From positions 9,982,001-10,046,000 of the forward strand of contig OZ199838.1 in the NCBI GenBank assembly GCA_964304625.1: a stretch of DNA of 64,000 nt, written 5' to 3'. The translations under genes and the position numbers were made by a program. Each line of letters begins with the position of its first letter. Position 1 is the stretch's first letter. Of the stretch, positions 48,890 to 62,000 are shown piece by piece. Under the pieces are notes generated by a model, which searched no databases, was not told where the DNA came from, and saw nothing but the letters and a program-made list of their open reading frames with translations. The stretch comes from Kudoa neothunni. Lineage: Eukaryota; Cnidaria.

Positions 48890-49340
48890 TTACGGCAAGT
48901 AGAGAATACGAACAAAAAGCAGTGCAACAATTATCGGTATCAAACCAATTCAACGCATCAAATCCCAACTCAGTCCCACTAGGGATAAAAACCGGGGTTA
49001 AGTTCAAAATAACTACCACTGGGCCACCCATATTTCCCCGACCCAGAATATTGGACCCTGCTAGACTAACAGCTGCCAAAACTTAGTTTACAAAAAAAGC
49101 CTCCGGAATAATAAGACGTTCATCAAGCCAGTGGGCATCACCACTTCACATGGTGAAAAAGAAAAATGGAGAATGGCGCCTTTATAGAGACTACATGCGA
49201 ATCGACAACATCACTTTGCCAGATAGGTACCTAGTGCCCAACCTCCAAGACTTTTCCCAATCACTACTAAACTTCACGATCTTCTCAAAAATTGACTTGG
49301 TTAGAGGATACAATAGTGTATGGCTCCAACGCAATTTTTA
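48890..49340 (+). mobile_element. Ty3/gypsy LTR retrotransposon pol fragment (fossil)
   Basis: About 450 bp on the plus strand resemble the start of a Ty3/gypsy reverse transcriptase: a P-rich lead-in, GIIRRSSSQWASPLHMV, KNGEWR, and FSKIDLVRGY. Only the N-terminal part of the reverse transcriptase remains. No LTRs, gag, RNase H or integrase were seen nearby. It is a heavily truncated, broken fossil of an animal gypsy-class element. Confidence 0.8.
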
Positions 49341-49986
49341 ATAATTGGTTTATAACTAGGCGAATTTAATGAACCAACTACGATATAACGCTCATACTCA
49401 TCAGAAATTTTTAATAAAAAATAGGTTTACACATTAATGAAATCAGTTTTGCAATATCTTAGCTATTCTAGGAGATATCCTTTACCGTAAGAATAACCAC
49501 TGCTTAATAATATAATTACTTAGAAATTCTGAAGTACGACACAAACCCATAATGTAAAAATTGTCCCTATATAATATTGATTTCATTTATATTCCAATAT
49601 TTATTCATATTTTGAGTAAAAGTTCCTGATTATGTGTTTTTTTATTTTTATAAATATTTCAAAAGGTCGGATTAACTCACATAGTGCAATTATGACAATT
49701 ATGGGAAGTGCAACCCACTAAATTTATCGATTTGATGAGTGTGTAATTTATTAACAACTTACGTTATGAAAGAAAACATATAGATTATAAAAGTGAGTAA
49801 TTATTTAAATAAATGTTTGAGATAATAAGGAACTGAAACGATAATAAACCAATATTTATATATTTATTTAAGCAGACTGAGCAAAACAATATTAACCATA
49901 AAATTATGTCGATCAGAACATTATTACGGAAAAATGCCGCGAAAAATCAAAACTATATCGAAAGAGTTTGAATATTTGATTAAATA
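49341..49986. other. Intergenic stretch downstream of MSH2
   Basis: AT-rich sequence with no recognisable gene, between the gypsy fossil and the MSH2 stop codon. Confidence 0.6.
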
Positions 49987-52900
49987 TTAAAATATGTCAA
50001 TGTTTTTCACAAATTTTAATATATGTGAGTAGATATCATTTGAAGACATAGTTTGATCGATGGTTTTTAGTTGGTCAATAAATTTTTCTAATTTGTACCT
50101 GTCGTTGACTAAAGAATTGAGTGGTTCACTTTGAATGCCTAGAGAATTATGTTACACACAAGAAAACATTGAACTTGAGCTAAAATAATTAAATGAATGG
50201 AAAAATTACAATTATTTTCAAGTTTATCTAGTGTCCTTGAAGCGGCATCAGTTACTTCTTTGGGGAATTTTGTGAGCGATGCCACATACAATCCGAAACT
50301 TTTATCACTTGAGCCATTCTCCACTTTGTATAGCATGATTAACGTTTTATTGTGATCGTTTAAAGCTGCCTTTAGATGCATATTTTTAACTCCAGGGTAT
50401 TTATTTTCAAGCTCAGTCAACTCAGTGAAATGTGTTGCAAACAACGTGAAACACCCCTTAATTTTGCCAATGATATGTTCAGATATAGCCCAGGAAAGAC
50501 CAAATCCATCAAAGGTAGAGGTTCCTCGGCCTAGCTCATCAATCATTATCAAACTTTTATCGGTAGCGTTCTAAGTATGAATTTATTCAACATTTAACAT
50601 TTATATATAAACAACCTTAACGATATAGGAAATATCAGTTATTTCAGCCATAAACGTAGACATTCCTCTCATTAGATAATCATTTGAACCGATTCTTGTG
50701 AATATTTTATCGACGATCGAAATTTCAGCAGAGTCACAAGGAACAAAACAACCAATCTGTGCCATGAGAACACATAAGCCGATCTAAAAATTATGTTACG
50801 ATATTTAATTACTGTTAGTCATTTGATTTTATACTTGACGAATGTAGGTTGATTTTCCACCCATGTTGGGACCGGTTATAACAACAAAACCACTTTCATC
50901 TGTCAACCAAAATGTAAGCATACAAAAATCACATAAAAATGTTGCTACTTTGAATAAGTTCGACATCATTAGGAATGAATGAGTTGATCGATGAAGCCAT
51001 ATCCAAATCACAAATCCATTCGAGACAAGGATGCCTTGATTGTTTAAGAATTATTCTTCGAGGTAAATTATTATTTTGGTGATCCTGCTCATCGAATAGA
51101 ACCGGTCTGACATAGTGATGAGGTGAATTATTGACAAGGGTAGCCAAAGAAATCACCACATCCAAAAGGGCAATAATACCACCAACCGAATTGATTAAAC
51201 TTCCATAACTGACCGCGATTTCAATCAAATCTTTGATGTAGGCAGTTTGGATTTGGTTGTATTGTTTGTCGAGTTTAACATATTTATCACTCAAACTTTC
51301 TAGCCGACTATTCACAAACCTTACACCATCTTTAAGTGTTTCAAGAATAGTGAAGTTTTTATTGTTGGTGACAGCCTTAGCATCTTTAATAGTGACTCTG
51401 TAATAATGGCCTCGATGATTTGCAAATTCTTGTTTCAAAGTTTTGTTTGCCTCGAGATTTAAATCTTCGGCGACCTTAGTTCGAAAAAGAACTTTAACAA
51501 TTATCTCAAAATCTAAAAAGTTACTTCAACAAGATTTTTATCCATTTTAGCCTTCAGCTTGGAAATTTTGGATGCCAACTCACCAAGAGCACAATCCACA
51601 CTTGGATTTATGCGATACTCATTAGACGATGGAACACTGACATCCATACACACAACATCTTCAATCATTTGAATATATTTTTCAAATGATTTAAATGCAT
51701 CCTATAAAAATATTTTTTAAAAGTATAATAAATTAGACTATAAGTTGAAATTTTACTAATAGAGGTTGAATGAAAGTGGTCCTTAGAACGGGTTCGTAGT
51801 CCAGTTTATGGTCTGGTAATGATCGGGCTAATTTGACAAGGATGTCAACCAAATTAGGTAGTACTCTAACTGTTTTATACACTTTGACACAATCCTATTC
51901 AATAGGAAAAATGAGAAACATTAAAATAATATGTTGAAACCCTTGATGTAGGTGAAAAATTTAATTTAGTCCCTTCCGGAAGGTATTAGATATTCCTTAA
52001 AAAAAGAAAATTTAAATATTAATGGATTCCGCGTAACGTATACAAATAATCTGTACATTCATGCATATACAGTGGGTGACGGGTGGTTCATAATTTGAGA
52101 AAATGTTACAACATTTACGTCCACAAAAGATTATCATAAATCAGCGCCTCTATATATCTCCAATATAAAATTAGCTCCAAGAATTGAGTAAAGATAATTT
52201 CGTTTTCTTGTTTCAGCGTAATTTTAATATTTTAAAATTTCCCAAAAAACTACGATCTTTTTACATTTTTACATCTAAATTCATTAATAATCAGTCTCAT
52301 TCCTAACTTAATTAGGTAATTCGAAAGTTTCGTTCTTCAATTTTTTGAATTAAACACGTCTCGTAAGATATTTCTACATTTTATTAAAAAAAAAGAAATC
52401 TGATTAAACTAGGAAAAATAAAGATGCATACGATAAGTCATGGTCCACATAAAATTTTTCAGAAATTGCTTTCTATTGAGATGGAATCTCGAATCCCCAA
52501 TTGGGAAGTTCAGTTTTAAAATTTAAATGGAGAATACGCAGGTGCAACAAAAATTATATACATCCCTCAGTTCTCATCCATGGGTTACACATAGTTACGT
52601 TTGAGATATATTGTATAAAATATATTCTATTTACAATAGAGTCTCGATACAGCGTGGTTCAATAAGGCGTAAATGGAAGTTTATATAAAAGTTTAGACTG
52701 AATTATAAAATATTTCGATTGATATAGTTACGTAAATTTTACAACTTATGCATATTTTAGTGAGTTGCCATAGCGAAATAGACATGTCAATTTTTAATCC
52801 GATTAATCCTCGAATTTACATATCTAAACTTCCTCTATAACGAGTTTTCAGAGAAGTTTAAATAATAAATAAAAAAATAAAGTATTAGAATAACTTATGG

Positions 52901-55900
52901 TGCAATCCAACTATAATTTAAAGGAGAAAATATACTCAAGTCGATAAAATTTATAAATAGGAATTAAAATATGAAGAAGACAGATTTTTATGTAAAAAAA
53001 TAATACAGCTCGTAGAGCTCAAATACAAGCGCGATCTTTACTACTAAAAAGGCCATTACTATTAACGTCTCGAATCAATATGCTACTTGAACTCTCCTAT
53101 GAATAAATCAGATGAAACAATTAAACCATAAAGATAGATGATCTCCTTTATAAAATTTTAGTCTCAACTTCACAAGCGTGTGTCTCGATATTAACTATTG
53201 ATTTATTACGAAGTGGTTAATCTCATGTCCCAATGTAATACGCCATATCAAGGCCTTGCTGTAATTATTTACCACCAAATAATGAGTTCAAAAGAGGGAA
53301 AAAATGAACTGTAGTCAAAACTACACAAGGGGTTTAAATATTAGGGGCAAATCAGCACTTATTCTATCAATAACTTTTCACAAAATGTTTATTTCCTTTT
53401 TCCCCTTGATGTATTTAATAATATAATGGAGTCTTAAGTTTAATATTTTTGCTTAAAATAAAAAATCACGATATTGATTAAAAAAGCACATCATACTGCC
53501 AAATTATCTCATCATTTTCCGCGTCCCCCAGAGCAATTCATTACACGCTTAAAAATTTCCATGCTCCACGAAAAATTTTTCACATCCACCAGCAGGGCGA
53601 GGGCCCAACGTTGGGAAATGATGGTTTAGACAGTTAGAATATATAAAAAAGCTTTTGTGCAATAAACTAAACATTATAAATGGATCTTGAAGCATGGAAT
53701 TTTTTAAAATTCATTAAATTGTTTCTATAACAACTTGACTCTGTTATCTAACTTAATCTGGCATGGAAACCGCGCACATTATAATAATTTTGTTAAATTA
53801 TACATCAAAAAAAAGTCGTGAGTTAAATATAGTTGTTTAAAGTTTAATTTGGACCATATAAATCTACCACATTTCTGTCAACAGGGGAAGAGATTTCATA
53901 TTAAGATCATGGATTTTGAGAATAAAACAAAACCTTATCTATTAAAATAATAATAGGAAGAAGAAAATGTGAAACCCGAAACAACAATAAAACAGTTTAG
54001 CTCTAATTTTTCACCTTATTCAAAGTATGTACAAGCATAATTATTCCTATTCTTCGCATTTGCACAAATAAGCGTCACAAAAATGCAACGATTTTTATTA
54101 TTTTAACACATTTTTGCGTGCGGTCACAATGGCCACCTCCAAGTATTCGTGTAACTTTTTTCCTGGGGTGTTCGAGGGTTAATTAAAACGTAACCACTTA
54201 AAAAATTTGTAACTACAATTGCATAAATGTATTTTTGAGTTAATTTGGTGGTATAGACAACCATTATTCCTTCTTAAAAATATCAATTAATCTCAATCTT
54301 ATTTCATGTGTAAAGATTAGAAACAATGACTGAGCTGTTAAATAATTAGGGTGTGCCAATCGATTATCTTATATTCCGGAAGGGTTAAAAAAGGTTGCGA
54401 TCAGTATAAAAATACATACCGTCAACTTTGCTTTTCTACTAAGAAATCTTGAAAACGTTTTAGCAAAATCGGGAAAATGAGCCAAAAAATCATTCTAAAA
54501 TAACTCATTAAATTGTAGAGACGACGTATTTAGAAACTTGAATGGTCTGACAAACTTCACCCATCTTAACAAAACAATCCAAAAGATCGAGTCTCTCATC
54601 TAAAATTCATTAATCACACACCAAATCATTACGAATACTTATATGCTGTTTATTTTTTAATGGTTGACTTAGCCATTTTCTCAGCAACCTCATACCCTGA
54701 GGCGTTTGACAATTGTTCAAAAGACCATATAATGTGGATTGTTTTATTTGACCTATGGATTGATTGTGTTGTGAAACAGTGTCACTTGGAAACAAAGAAA
54801 ACGCTCTAACGACCGAACGATCCATGGAAACAAATTGTTCATGATCGAATATTTCCATGTTGTATTTTCCTGCATTACTTGACGCAACTTTGTCCTCCTA
54901 CACACAGATCGCAAAATGATAAATTTGACCGATAATCTCGACAAAAAATTATCACATTTTTATAATGAAGAATGGTCATTGCACAATGGAGTGATGTTTT
55001 GTATTTGAGTTGCGCTTGCTTTAAGATGGCTATTGATTTATAATCGATGAAATTAGCTATTGCAGCTTGATTTTCTTTGTTAATTTTAAGAAAAGTGGTA
55101 AGAATATTTTGTGATGCGAGTATTTTTTCAAGGGAACTAGTTTGATGGTTGCCCGATTTTCCCGCACCAACTATCAAACATTCACAAGGATTGAGTTGAT
55201 ACAGGAATGACTGAATGAGAAGCAATTAAATTATTCGATCAAACTATAAAAGAAGCGAATTACGCTAGTTTCAAGAAAACTCTCATCATCGATATAGTGA
55301 GCGATCCCAACGATCAAATCGGTATTGTTGCAGTAAGCAACTGAAACTTCAACCTACAAAAAGTAGAAAAATTCCAACAAAAATAACTAACTTGATTGTT
55401 TTTAAACGAAACACTTAAGCAAATGATAACATTGGTTGAAACACGATTTTTAAAAATAATATCATCGAATTGTTCAAGACTGCCAGGCGAAGCAGTGGAT
55501 GCCAATTCAAAAGTTTGATCGAAGGAGATTCGCCATATTTCAACCTTTAGACGTTTTCTTAACAGAATGTCTTCAATGAGTTTATGAAATTTGTTCACAT
55601 TTGTGATTTCAAAAAGTGGCACTGTTTGCGAACCTATTTGAAGATATACAATAATCAGCGGCAAAATATCACCAATTTACCAATAGTGAAATTGTTGCTT
55701 AGATTTTTGGAATTATGAAGTATAGAAGCGGCTAATTGCGCATCTTCATTCACCAAAACATAACAATTATCCTGAAAAATCAAGATTTTTAAACGAACAA
55801 TAATGCATTATTTCCACTACTTTGTAGCATAGAAATCGAATCACAGTATTGGGTTTCTAATTTAACAATTAATCAATAATCTAACTAATACTCACATGTA

Positions 55901-55951
55901 TACTTCTGGAAGTAAGGCAATATTTTTAAGGTAAAGCTTTTGATCTTCCAT
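49987..55951 (-). CDS. MSH2: MSH2, DNA mismatch-repair ATPase (MutS family)
   Basis: Exons: 55951-55904, 55856-55821, 55771-55681, 55633-55392, 55353-55264, 55210-54956, 54897-54639, 54599-54538, 54494-54420, 51894-51757, 51701-51525, 51474-50949, 50899-50835, 50783-50616, 50570-50210, 50138-49987, giving 914 aa (human 934). MSH2 pairs with MSH6 or MSH3 to detect mismatches. The start is [10 protein letters not shown], joining in phase to [10 protein letters not shown] as in other MSH2. Landmarks: the N-terminal domain ([12 protein letters not shown]), lever region ([16 protein letters not shown]), connector (NNKNFTI), Walker [10 protein letters not shown] (about residues 676-684) and Walker [11 protein letters not shown] (Asp755, Glu756), then FATHFTEL and the C-terminal helices. 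Fifteen introns, fourteen of 38-71 nt; intron 9 is 2525 nt. No frame break was seen. Confidence 0.95.
51895..54419. other. Large intron 9 of MSH2
   Basis: At 2525 nt this intron is over thirty times longer than its neighbours. It contains sequences resembling Tigger-type ends (TACAGTGGGTGACGGGTGGT at 52070; TAGAGTCTCGATACAGCG near 52637) but no transposase frame that I can read. Growth by transposon insertion and decay is likely, not proven. Confidence 0.5.
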
Positions 55952-56092
55952 TGTGAGGGATGTGCGGGAATGCAATAATGAGGTCTATTCGGGTATGATC
56001 GCCCACAGGATTAACTCCATCAATAACATTTATTTGTGATTGTTTTTGATTCGTTGATTCGTCCACCAAACAAGAAGCTGTATATCTACACT
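55952..56092. promoter_or_regulatory. Bidirectional promoter between MSH2 and TBCK
   Basis: Only 141 bp separate the MSH2 start codon (minus strand) from the TBCK start codon (plus strand). Both promoters and both 5' leaders must fit in, or overlap, this interval. No TATA box or known factor site was identified. Confidence 0.75.
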
Positions 56093-59000
56093 ATGGAAAA
56101 AGTGAATATTGGTGTGATAACATTTTTATGTAAAAATCATTCAAAATTGGGTGTGGATGATGAGGTGGATGTTGATAACGAATCATCAACAAAACTACGA
56201 ATCGAAACAAACACATCACATAAAAATCTTCCAAATTCTATTAAAATTCATGGTCTTTTTCAAAATCTTATCAATATTAAACACGAAAATCTATGCGAAT
56301 ACATCGATGTTCATAGAAAACATGGTACACAATATATCGTGAATTTCCACTAAATCAACACACATATAGACAGAATAACAGTGGTTATGGAACATTATAC
56401 TGTGAATTTGTTGGATATGTCACCACAGAAAATAGATATCGATCAGTTGTTCTATCATCTACTTAAAGGTTTAAATTTTGCGCATAAGAAGGGGATTGTA
56501 ACCAGAAATATTCATCCAAAAAATATTTTATTTAAAAAAAATGTATAAAAATCTATTCTTATTAGATTATGCTTGTTATATTGGATTGTATAGTAATTAT
56601 TTTTATACGTAATTTAGAATGTAGCTTGTTTGAGTGGTTTTGGTTTATTTTATATGACCAACTATGGAGAATATGTATCTTTTCCTATTGGGTAATTTTA
56701 TATGTTGTAGATTTGATTTGTTAAGATGGTTGGTTGATGTGTCATAATTTTATCTAGTTATCCTTTGTATTTACCCTTAGAAACTATTAATTCTGTGTGC
56801 CAACCTAGCGACTATTATTTCACAAACACGATGGTAATCTTTGACTAGTTAATATGTAGTTTTGAGTTGATATTGGATTTTCAAACAGAAGTGTGATGTG
56901 TGGATGCTTGGAATGTGCATTCTAGATTGGATTACAGTATTTTTTCTGATTCTTATCAAATAATACTCAGTTACTAGGGATTTACCATACTTGGCAATGA
57001 AAGAAATGAGATTGAAGTCATTGTGGATTTCCTTAATGAAATTCATAAAAATTCACAGTGTATTTGACCATTTTGTGTATTCAGTTGATTAGATAGTCAA
57101 CTGACTAATGGAGTTAAAAACAATTTGTAAATACATAGATTAAACAATTTACCTTATTTTCTAATTATTTGTTATAGAAAAAATTTGAGATTAATATTTT
57201 ATAGTTTAAAAATATTAATTTATTTTTATACAGTATTTCAACATCAAATTGCTATTGATACATGTGCTAACATAATTTGCCAAATGGAATCGAACCCTTT
57301 AAGATTATAATAGGCATTACATTATTAAATCAACATAGTTTTTCTCTAGGAATCTTTAATTTATTTATAAATATCCTTATTCAGGTTTATATCAGTTGTG
57401 TAAAAACACATATCGACATTTTTCTGTAAGAAATCATTTATTAGTGAATATTTATTTTAAGATAATTAATATTTCCCTACCAGTTCGACCCCCTTATAAA
57501 AGTTTATTTTTCTTTCCTGAATATGGCGCGATTTAATCCATTAATTTAATACGATGCAAAAAGCTCCGAAAAAAATAAGAAATTTATTCCCAAAATGACA
57601 AAAAGTAATATGACAGTTAATTTTCGATAATTTTGAGAATTAAGACATTTAGTGAAGTATGTCTCAGCGTGATTAAAACAATTCGAGCATTGTGGAGAAG
57701 ATATTTCTTAGGGCGAGTTTTCTATGGTTGTAATCAAATCATGTTGATTTCGTGGATTTTTACTCCTAACGATGGATTTGAGTTGATGGAATAACTCCTC
57801 AATGGGATTTAGGAAGGGGAATATGGTGGAAGGAAGAGAACTTTGTGTCTACTCGTATTAATAATGCTCATGACAGCATCAGTTTTATGAAACATCACAT
57901 TGTCCATGATTATTAATGAATTTGGAACGTTATTTTCATCCAAATGGGAAAAGTTGATTGATGTGATCTGAAAAATCTGTTGAATTCACTGATCCTTCAC
58001 ACATTTTGAAGGTCCAAAGTTTGGTGTAGGCGATGGCTGCTATCAATGTGATATTATTTGATCTAGTTCCAATTAATGATAGGCCAAAGGTTCTTCGCAT
58101 TGACAGCGAAAATCCAGATTCATCGATGAATACGATATGGGGTAACTCTGGTTTTAGATTAAGATATTGTAAAACATAATTAAAAAAAATTTAGATTAAA
58201 ACTAAATTAACAACAACTTTTTTCTTTTAATTATGTGTTTTCAGGTGAATTTCGGGCGACTGGGATTAGTGATATTTTTTGTGGGAGTAATGGAAACTTC
58301 CCAAAACATTGCTTGTGATTTGCCTCGACGCATTTATTTGGTATTTTGTTTTTAATGCATCTGAAAGTGATTTCAATGTGATAGTGCAATCGGAATCGAC
58401 ATATTCAAGTATATGTTTTTTTGTTCCAGGCTTAAAATAGGTCATCTATCTCCATCTGTCTTTTTTTAAAAGTGTCAAATGTAGCGACGAACTGTTTTAT
58501 TATTCGACCAACAGTAGTAGAATGGCATCTGACGGAATCAGCAAACTGCCACTTTGTATTTCCCTCCTTTAAATTAAAATTAAATATAATTTCAAACTCG
58601 CATAATCAAACATCTTAAAATTTAATAATAGCCGCTCTTGTGGTGACTTCAATTTTTGAAGATTGTTTTCTCGGTGAAATTCTAATTGTTGAAATTGTAA
58701 ACTCTGAGTCGCTTGAACAGTGGTCAGACATCTTTTTTAGCGCATGTCGATTGCCATTTTTGATGTTGAAATACTGCGTTTAATGAAGAAAAATTTCGGA
58801 TTGTTTGAAATATTTCAGCTATAATTTTATTAGAGTCGGGTTTATGTTATGTTTGACAACAATATAAGATCAATAATATTTATTTTAGACAATAAATTTA
58901 ATCACTAATGCGATATTATTATAGCGGAGATTATTGGCATGTTAGATTTTAATCGAAAGAGGCAGATACGCTTGCGCGATTAAAAATTGTAATCCCGGCA

Positions 59001-62000
59001 ACTTCTACTTACAAACTTTATACAGGTTTAATTATTTCTAGCCTCTGGGAGTGAATCGAAGGCAAAAAATAATCAAATTTAGTCGAAACTAGTGGGTATC
59101 TAAATATTATCTATTATGCCGATAGCCACTTCTTATTAATTATACGTATAAAAATAATCGATATCCAGCGAATTATGCTATTGCTAACGCATAATAATTA
59201 ATATAGAGATTAAGCGCCAGTAATTTTTAGATGATTTATTTTCAGATAAATTTAAGAGCAAGTGAATTATTTATAGGTCATGCAATTTTCGAGTTAAATC
59301 GATTTTATCAAGATGGTTCGACGTTTAATTTTTCGGATTGTTTCAGAAAGCACACTTAATAAGAATGAGCAGAAAAAGATGTGATTTGAAGTATTATATT
59401 GAGAATTGAATTAATTTAGAAATTATTTAAAGTGTATCTGTTTACAAATACTACGAGTTGAAGTTACCTAAAAAACAAAACCATATGCAGACAAATTTTG
59501 CATTGTTGAAGCATTGTACAATAATAGAATCGTTAAATCGTGTCTCTCTTGGCTCCTTTCTTTATTTGGAGATCATTAAAATCTAAAAATAAAGGTTTAT
59601 CTTGTTTCAGCTGTAGTGGATGATAGATTAACATTTAAAATAAAAGATAATCACACAAGACCTAAAAGTTTGTCCTAAAAATATTGTCCCACTGCACGTT
59701 CACTTTCTAATGTTAAAACTTTTGTTGATAAGCGCTTACCTACATTTTTATAAAACAAGATTTTAGAAATGCCAATTCTTCTGACAATATTTTTTAAACA
59801 AACCGTTGTATTCTCTCGAACAAAAATTGTTGATTGGAGGTTAGGAATGTTCTTTCGGATGAGGGGACATCTCTTTCGAGAGATGAAATCTCTATGGTAC
59901 TATAATTATATTAAAATTGTGAAATAAACATACAATTTTATTATTTTCTATGCAATATTAACTTGTGTTTTTTTTGAGTCATAGAGATGTTTGCACAGAT
60001 CTGTGTACAGTAAATAACCAGTTTCTCCTACTTTTTATAAACCAAACCTATTTAATGAGACCATTGATTGGTCAATATTTATATAATATGTTTCTTATAA
60101 TATTTAAATCAAAATTTCTATAAAAATTATTTTAAAAAGCTGCTAATTAATGTAACAAAAAGTCACGCGATCGACAATTGTACACTTTTTTCTGGTACCT
60201 CTTATTTGTTACTTAGTTAAGTCAATATTTATTTTTGAAAAACTCCTGTAACTATACCTATTGCCGAAAAATACAATATTACTTATTATTATGACAGTCT
60301 CCAATCTAATGACCCAAAAACTGCCACTGTATCACGTTTTCAAATATCTATTATCTCGACTTCTAATGGCATCCTAGAGATAAAAAATAAAATAATAAAA
60401 ATCTATAAATATTTTTAGAATCTAAAAATAGGAATTATTTGCATGCAGGATAAATTAATTCTGTTGATGAAGATGTATATGAGTGGATTAGGTGGACATG
60501 GAGCAAAAAGGTTGTAGTAAGCGTCGTCACGATAATCATCAAGAGAAATCGATTAGTCAAAGAAAAAGGTTTGTCTTCGTGTGCAATTATGCAATTCGTT
60601 GAGGGTTTTGTTATTTTAAAAAAAGGCCCAACATTAAAAAATCAAATTTTATTAGCTAATCTGCTATTGCTAAACCTGAAACTACTTCAGAGTGTACCAA
60701 TCAAATCTGGACATTTTTTAAAAGATTTTCTGAAAATTTTATTTACGGTGTAGACAAAACTGCCTTATTCTACCGATAGAAACAAGGGGAGTATTTCATA
60801 GATCGTTGAAAAATATTTTTGTGCTGTTAACACGTTTATCGAGTTTTAATCATCTTTTAAAAATTAATATTTAGTTAATTGGTCTTTTTAAACGCAACCT
60901 AATCATTAGTAAATGTCAATTTTTTCAGAAATAATTGTGCACTTTTTTCTCGGGCCCAAGGGGATTACGTGAAATTGGTTTCTTACTGTATAATCTCCTT
61001 TATGTATAAATGCACTGAAAAACTCGACGTTTATTTATAGGCATCGATTTAAACTGTCGATTCCCTCAAAAATAAACGTCGAAAATTGCATGCTCTAACG
61101 ATAATGAAAAATAATAGGACTATTTTTTCGACGACACACGCGCAAACATATTAAAAAAATTAATTTCCATGCTAAAGTTCCTCAAGTTTCTTGGGATTAA
61201 TTTGTAATAAGACAATTTATTATATTAAATTATTATTTGATTTTCGACTTGAGCTATCATTGAGCTTATTTTTTATAGGCTCTCAATTAGATTTCCTCAT
61301 ACAACAATCGAATATTAATGATCTGGATTATGTAATTTGTTGATGATTTTATTTTCGGAGTAATAGTTAAAAATATTATTTTTGAAAGATTACCGAAAAA
61401 ACTAAAAATATTCTTAATTGCTGTTTGACTTTGAACTTGGCTGACAGACCGACTACTCAAGAAATTCTGGATCGTTTCTATGGCGACAAAAACGACAATC
61501 TCACATCTTCAACTCCATCATTTTGGGATGATGCTGATTCTCATTTTGGTATAGATCAATTCGTGAAGTACCATATGGAAAGTGATAATTATTTCATGTT
61601 ATTAATGGATAATTGTAATTCTGATGTAAAGGAAACGAACAACTTTATCATCCCTTTTACTTTCTACCACTTAAAGAGATATTCTATTTATGGAAAATTG
61701 CCGGAGGAAATCTCTACAATGAGTTAACCAACCAGCGTGTTCTTAAAACCTATCCACCAATACTCACACTCCCAGAGTTGATTTTTATGTGGTGGACTAT
61801 CTGAATTAATTCTGTGTTGTAGAATAATCTTCGTTGACGGACAAAGCCACTCTCCATCCTTCATACCTAGCGATGTTTTTGATGATAGAGTGATAATGAT
61901 TTCGCTTGATAATATCTATCAAGTAATTTTCATTATAATTCAAAATCTTTGAATATTTATCGACACAGCTGAACGTGATTAGAGAATGTTAAAAATTTCA

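Larger units (their letters stand above)
57060..61278. other. 4.2-kb TBCK intron loaded with DNA transposons
   Basis: This intron contains the IS630/Tc1-type transposase remnant (57690-58760, minus) and the shortened Tigger element (60008-60988). The remaining sequence shows nothing recognisable. Other TBCK introns are 41-76 nt except one of 987 nt. Confidence 0.85.

Noticed and set aside
54600-54638. Reading through to the stop after NDLVCD in MSH2
   Set aside because: A 39-nt intron gives [14 protein letters not shown], which matches MSH2; reading through would duplicate the motif and end the protein.
56520-56620. Apparent +1 frameshift in TBCK at a run of eight A residues
   Set aside because: A 75-nt intron with GTATAA donor and TTTAG acceptor joins KNILFKKN to [14 protein letters not shown] in phase and matches the family, so no frameshift is needed.
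57285-57305. Possible tRNA B-box (GGGTTCGATTCC on the minus strand)
   Set aside because: No A-box or closing stems at the right distance.
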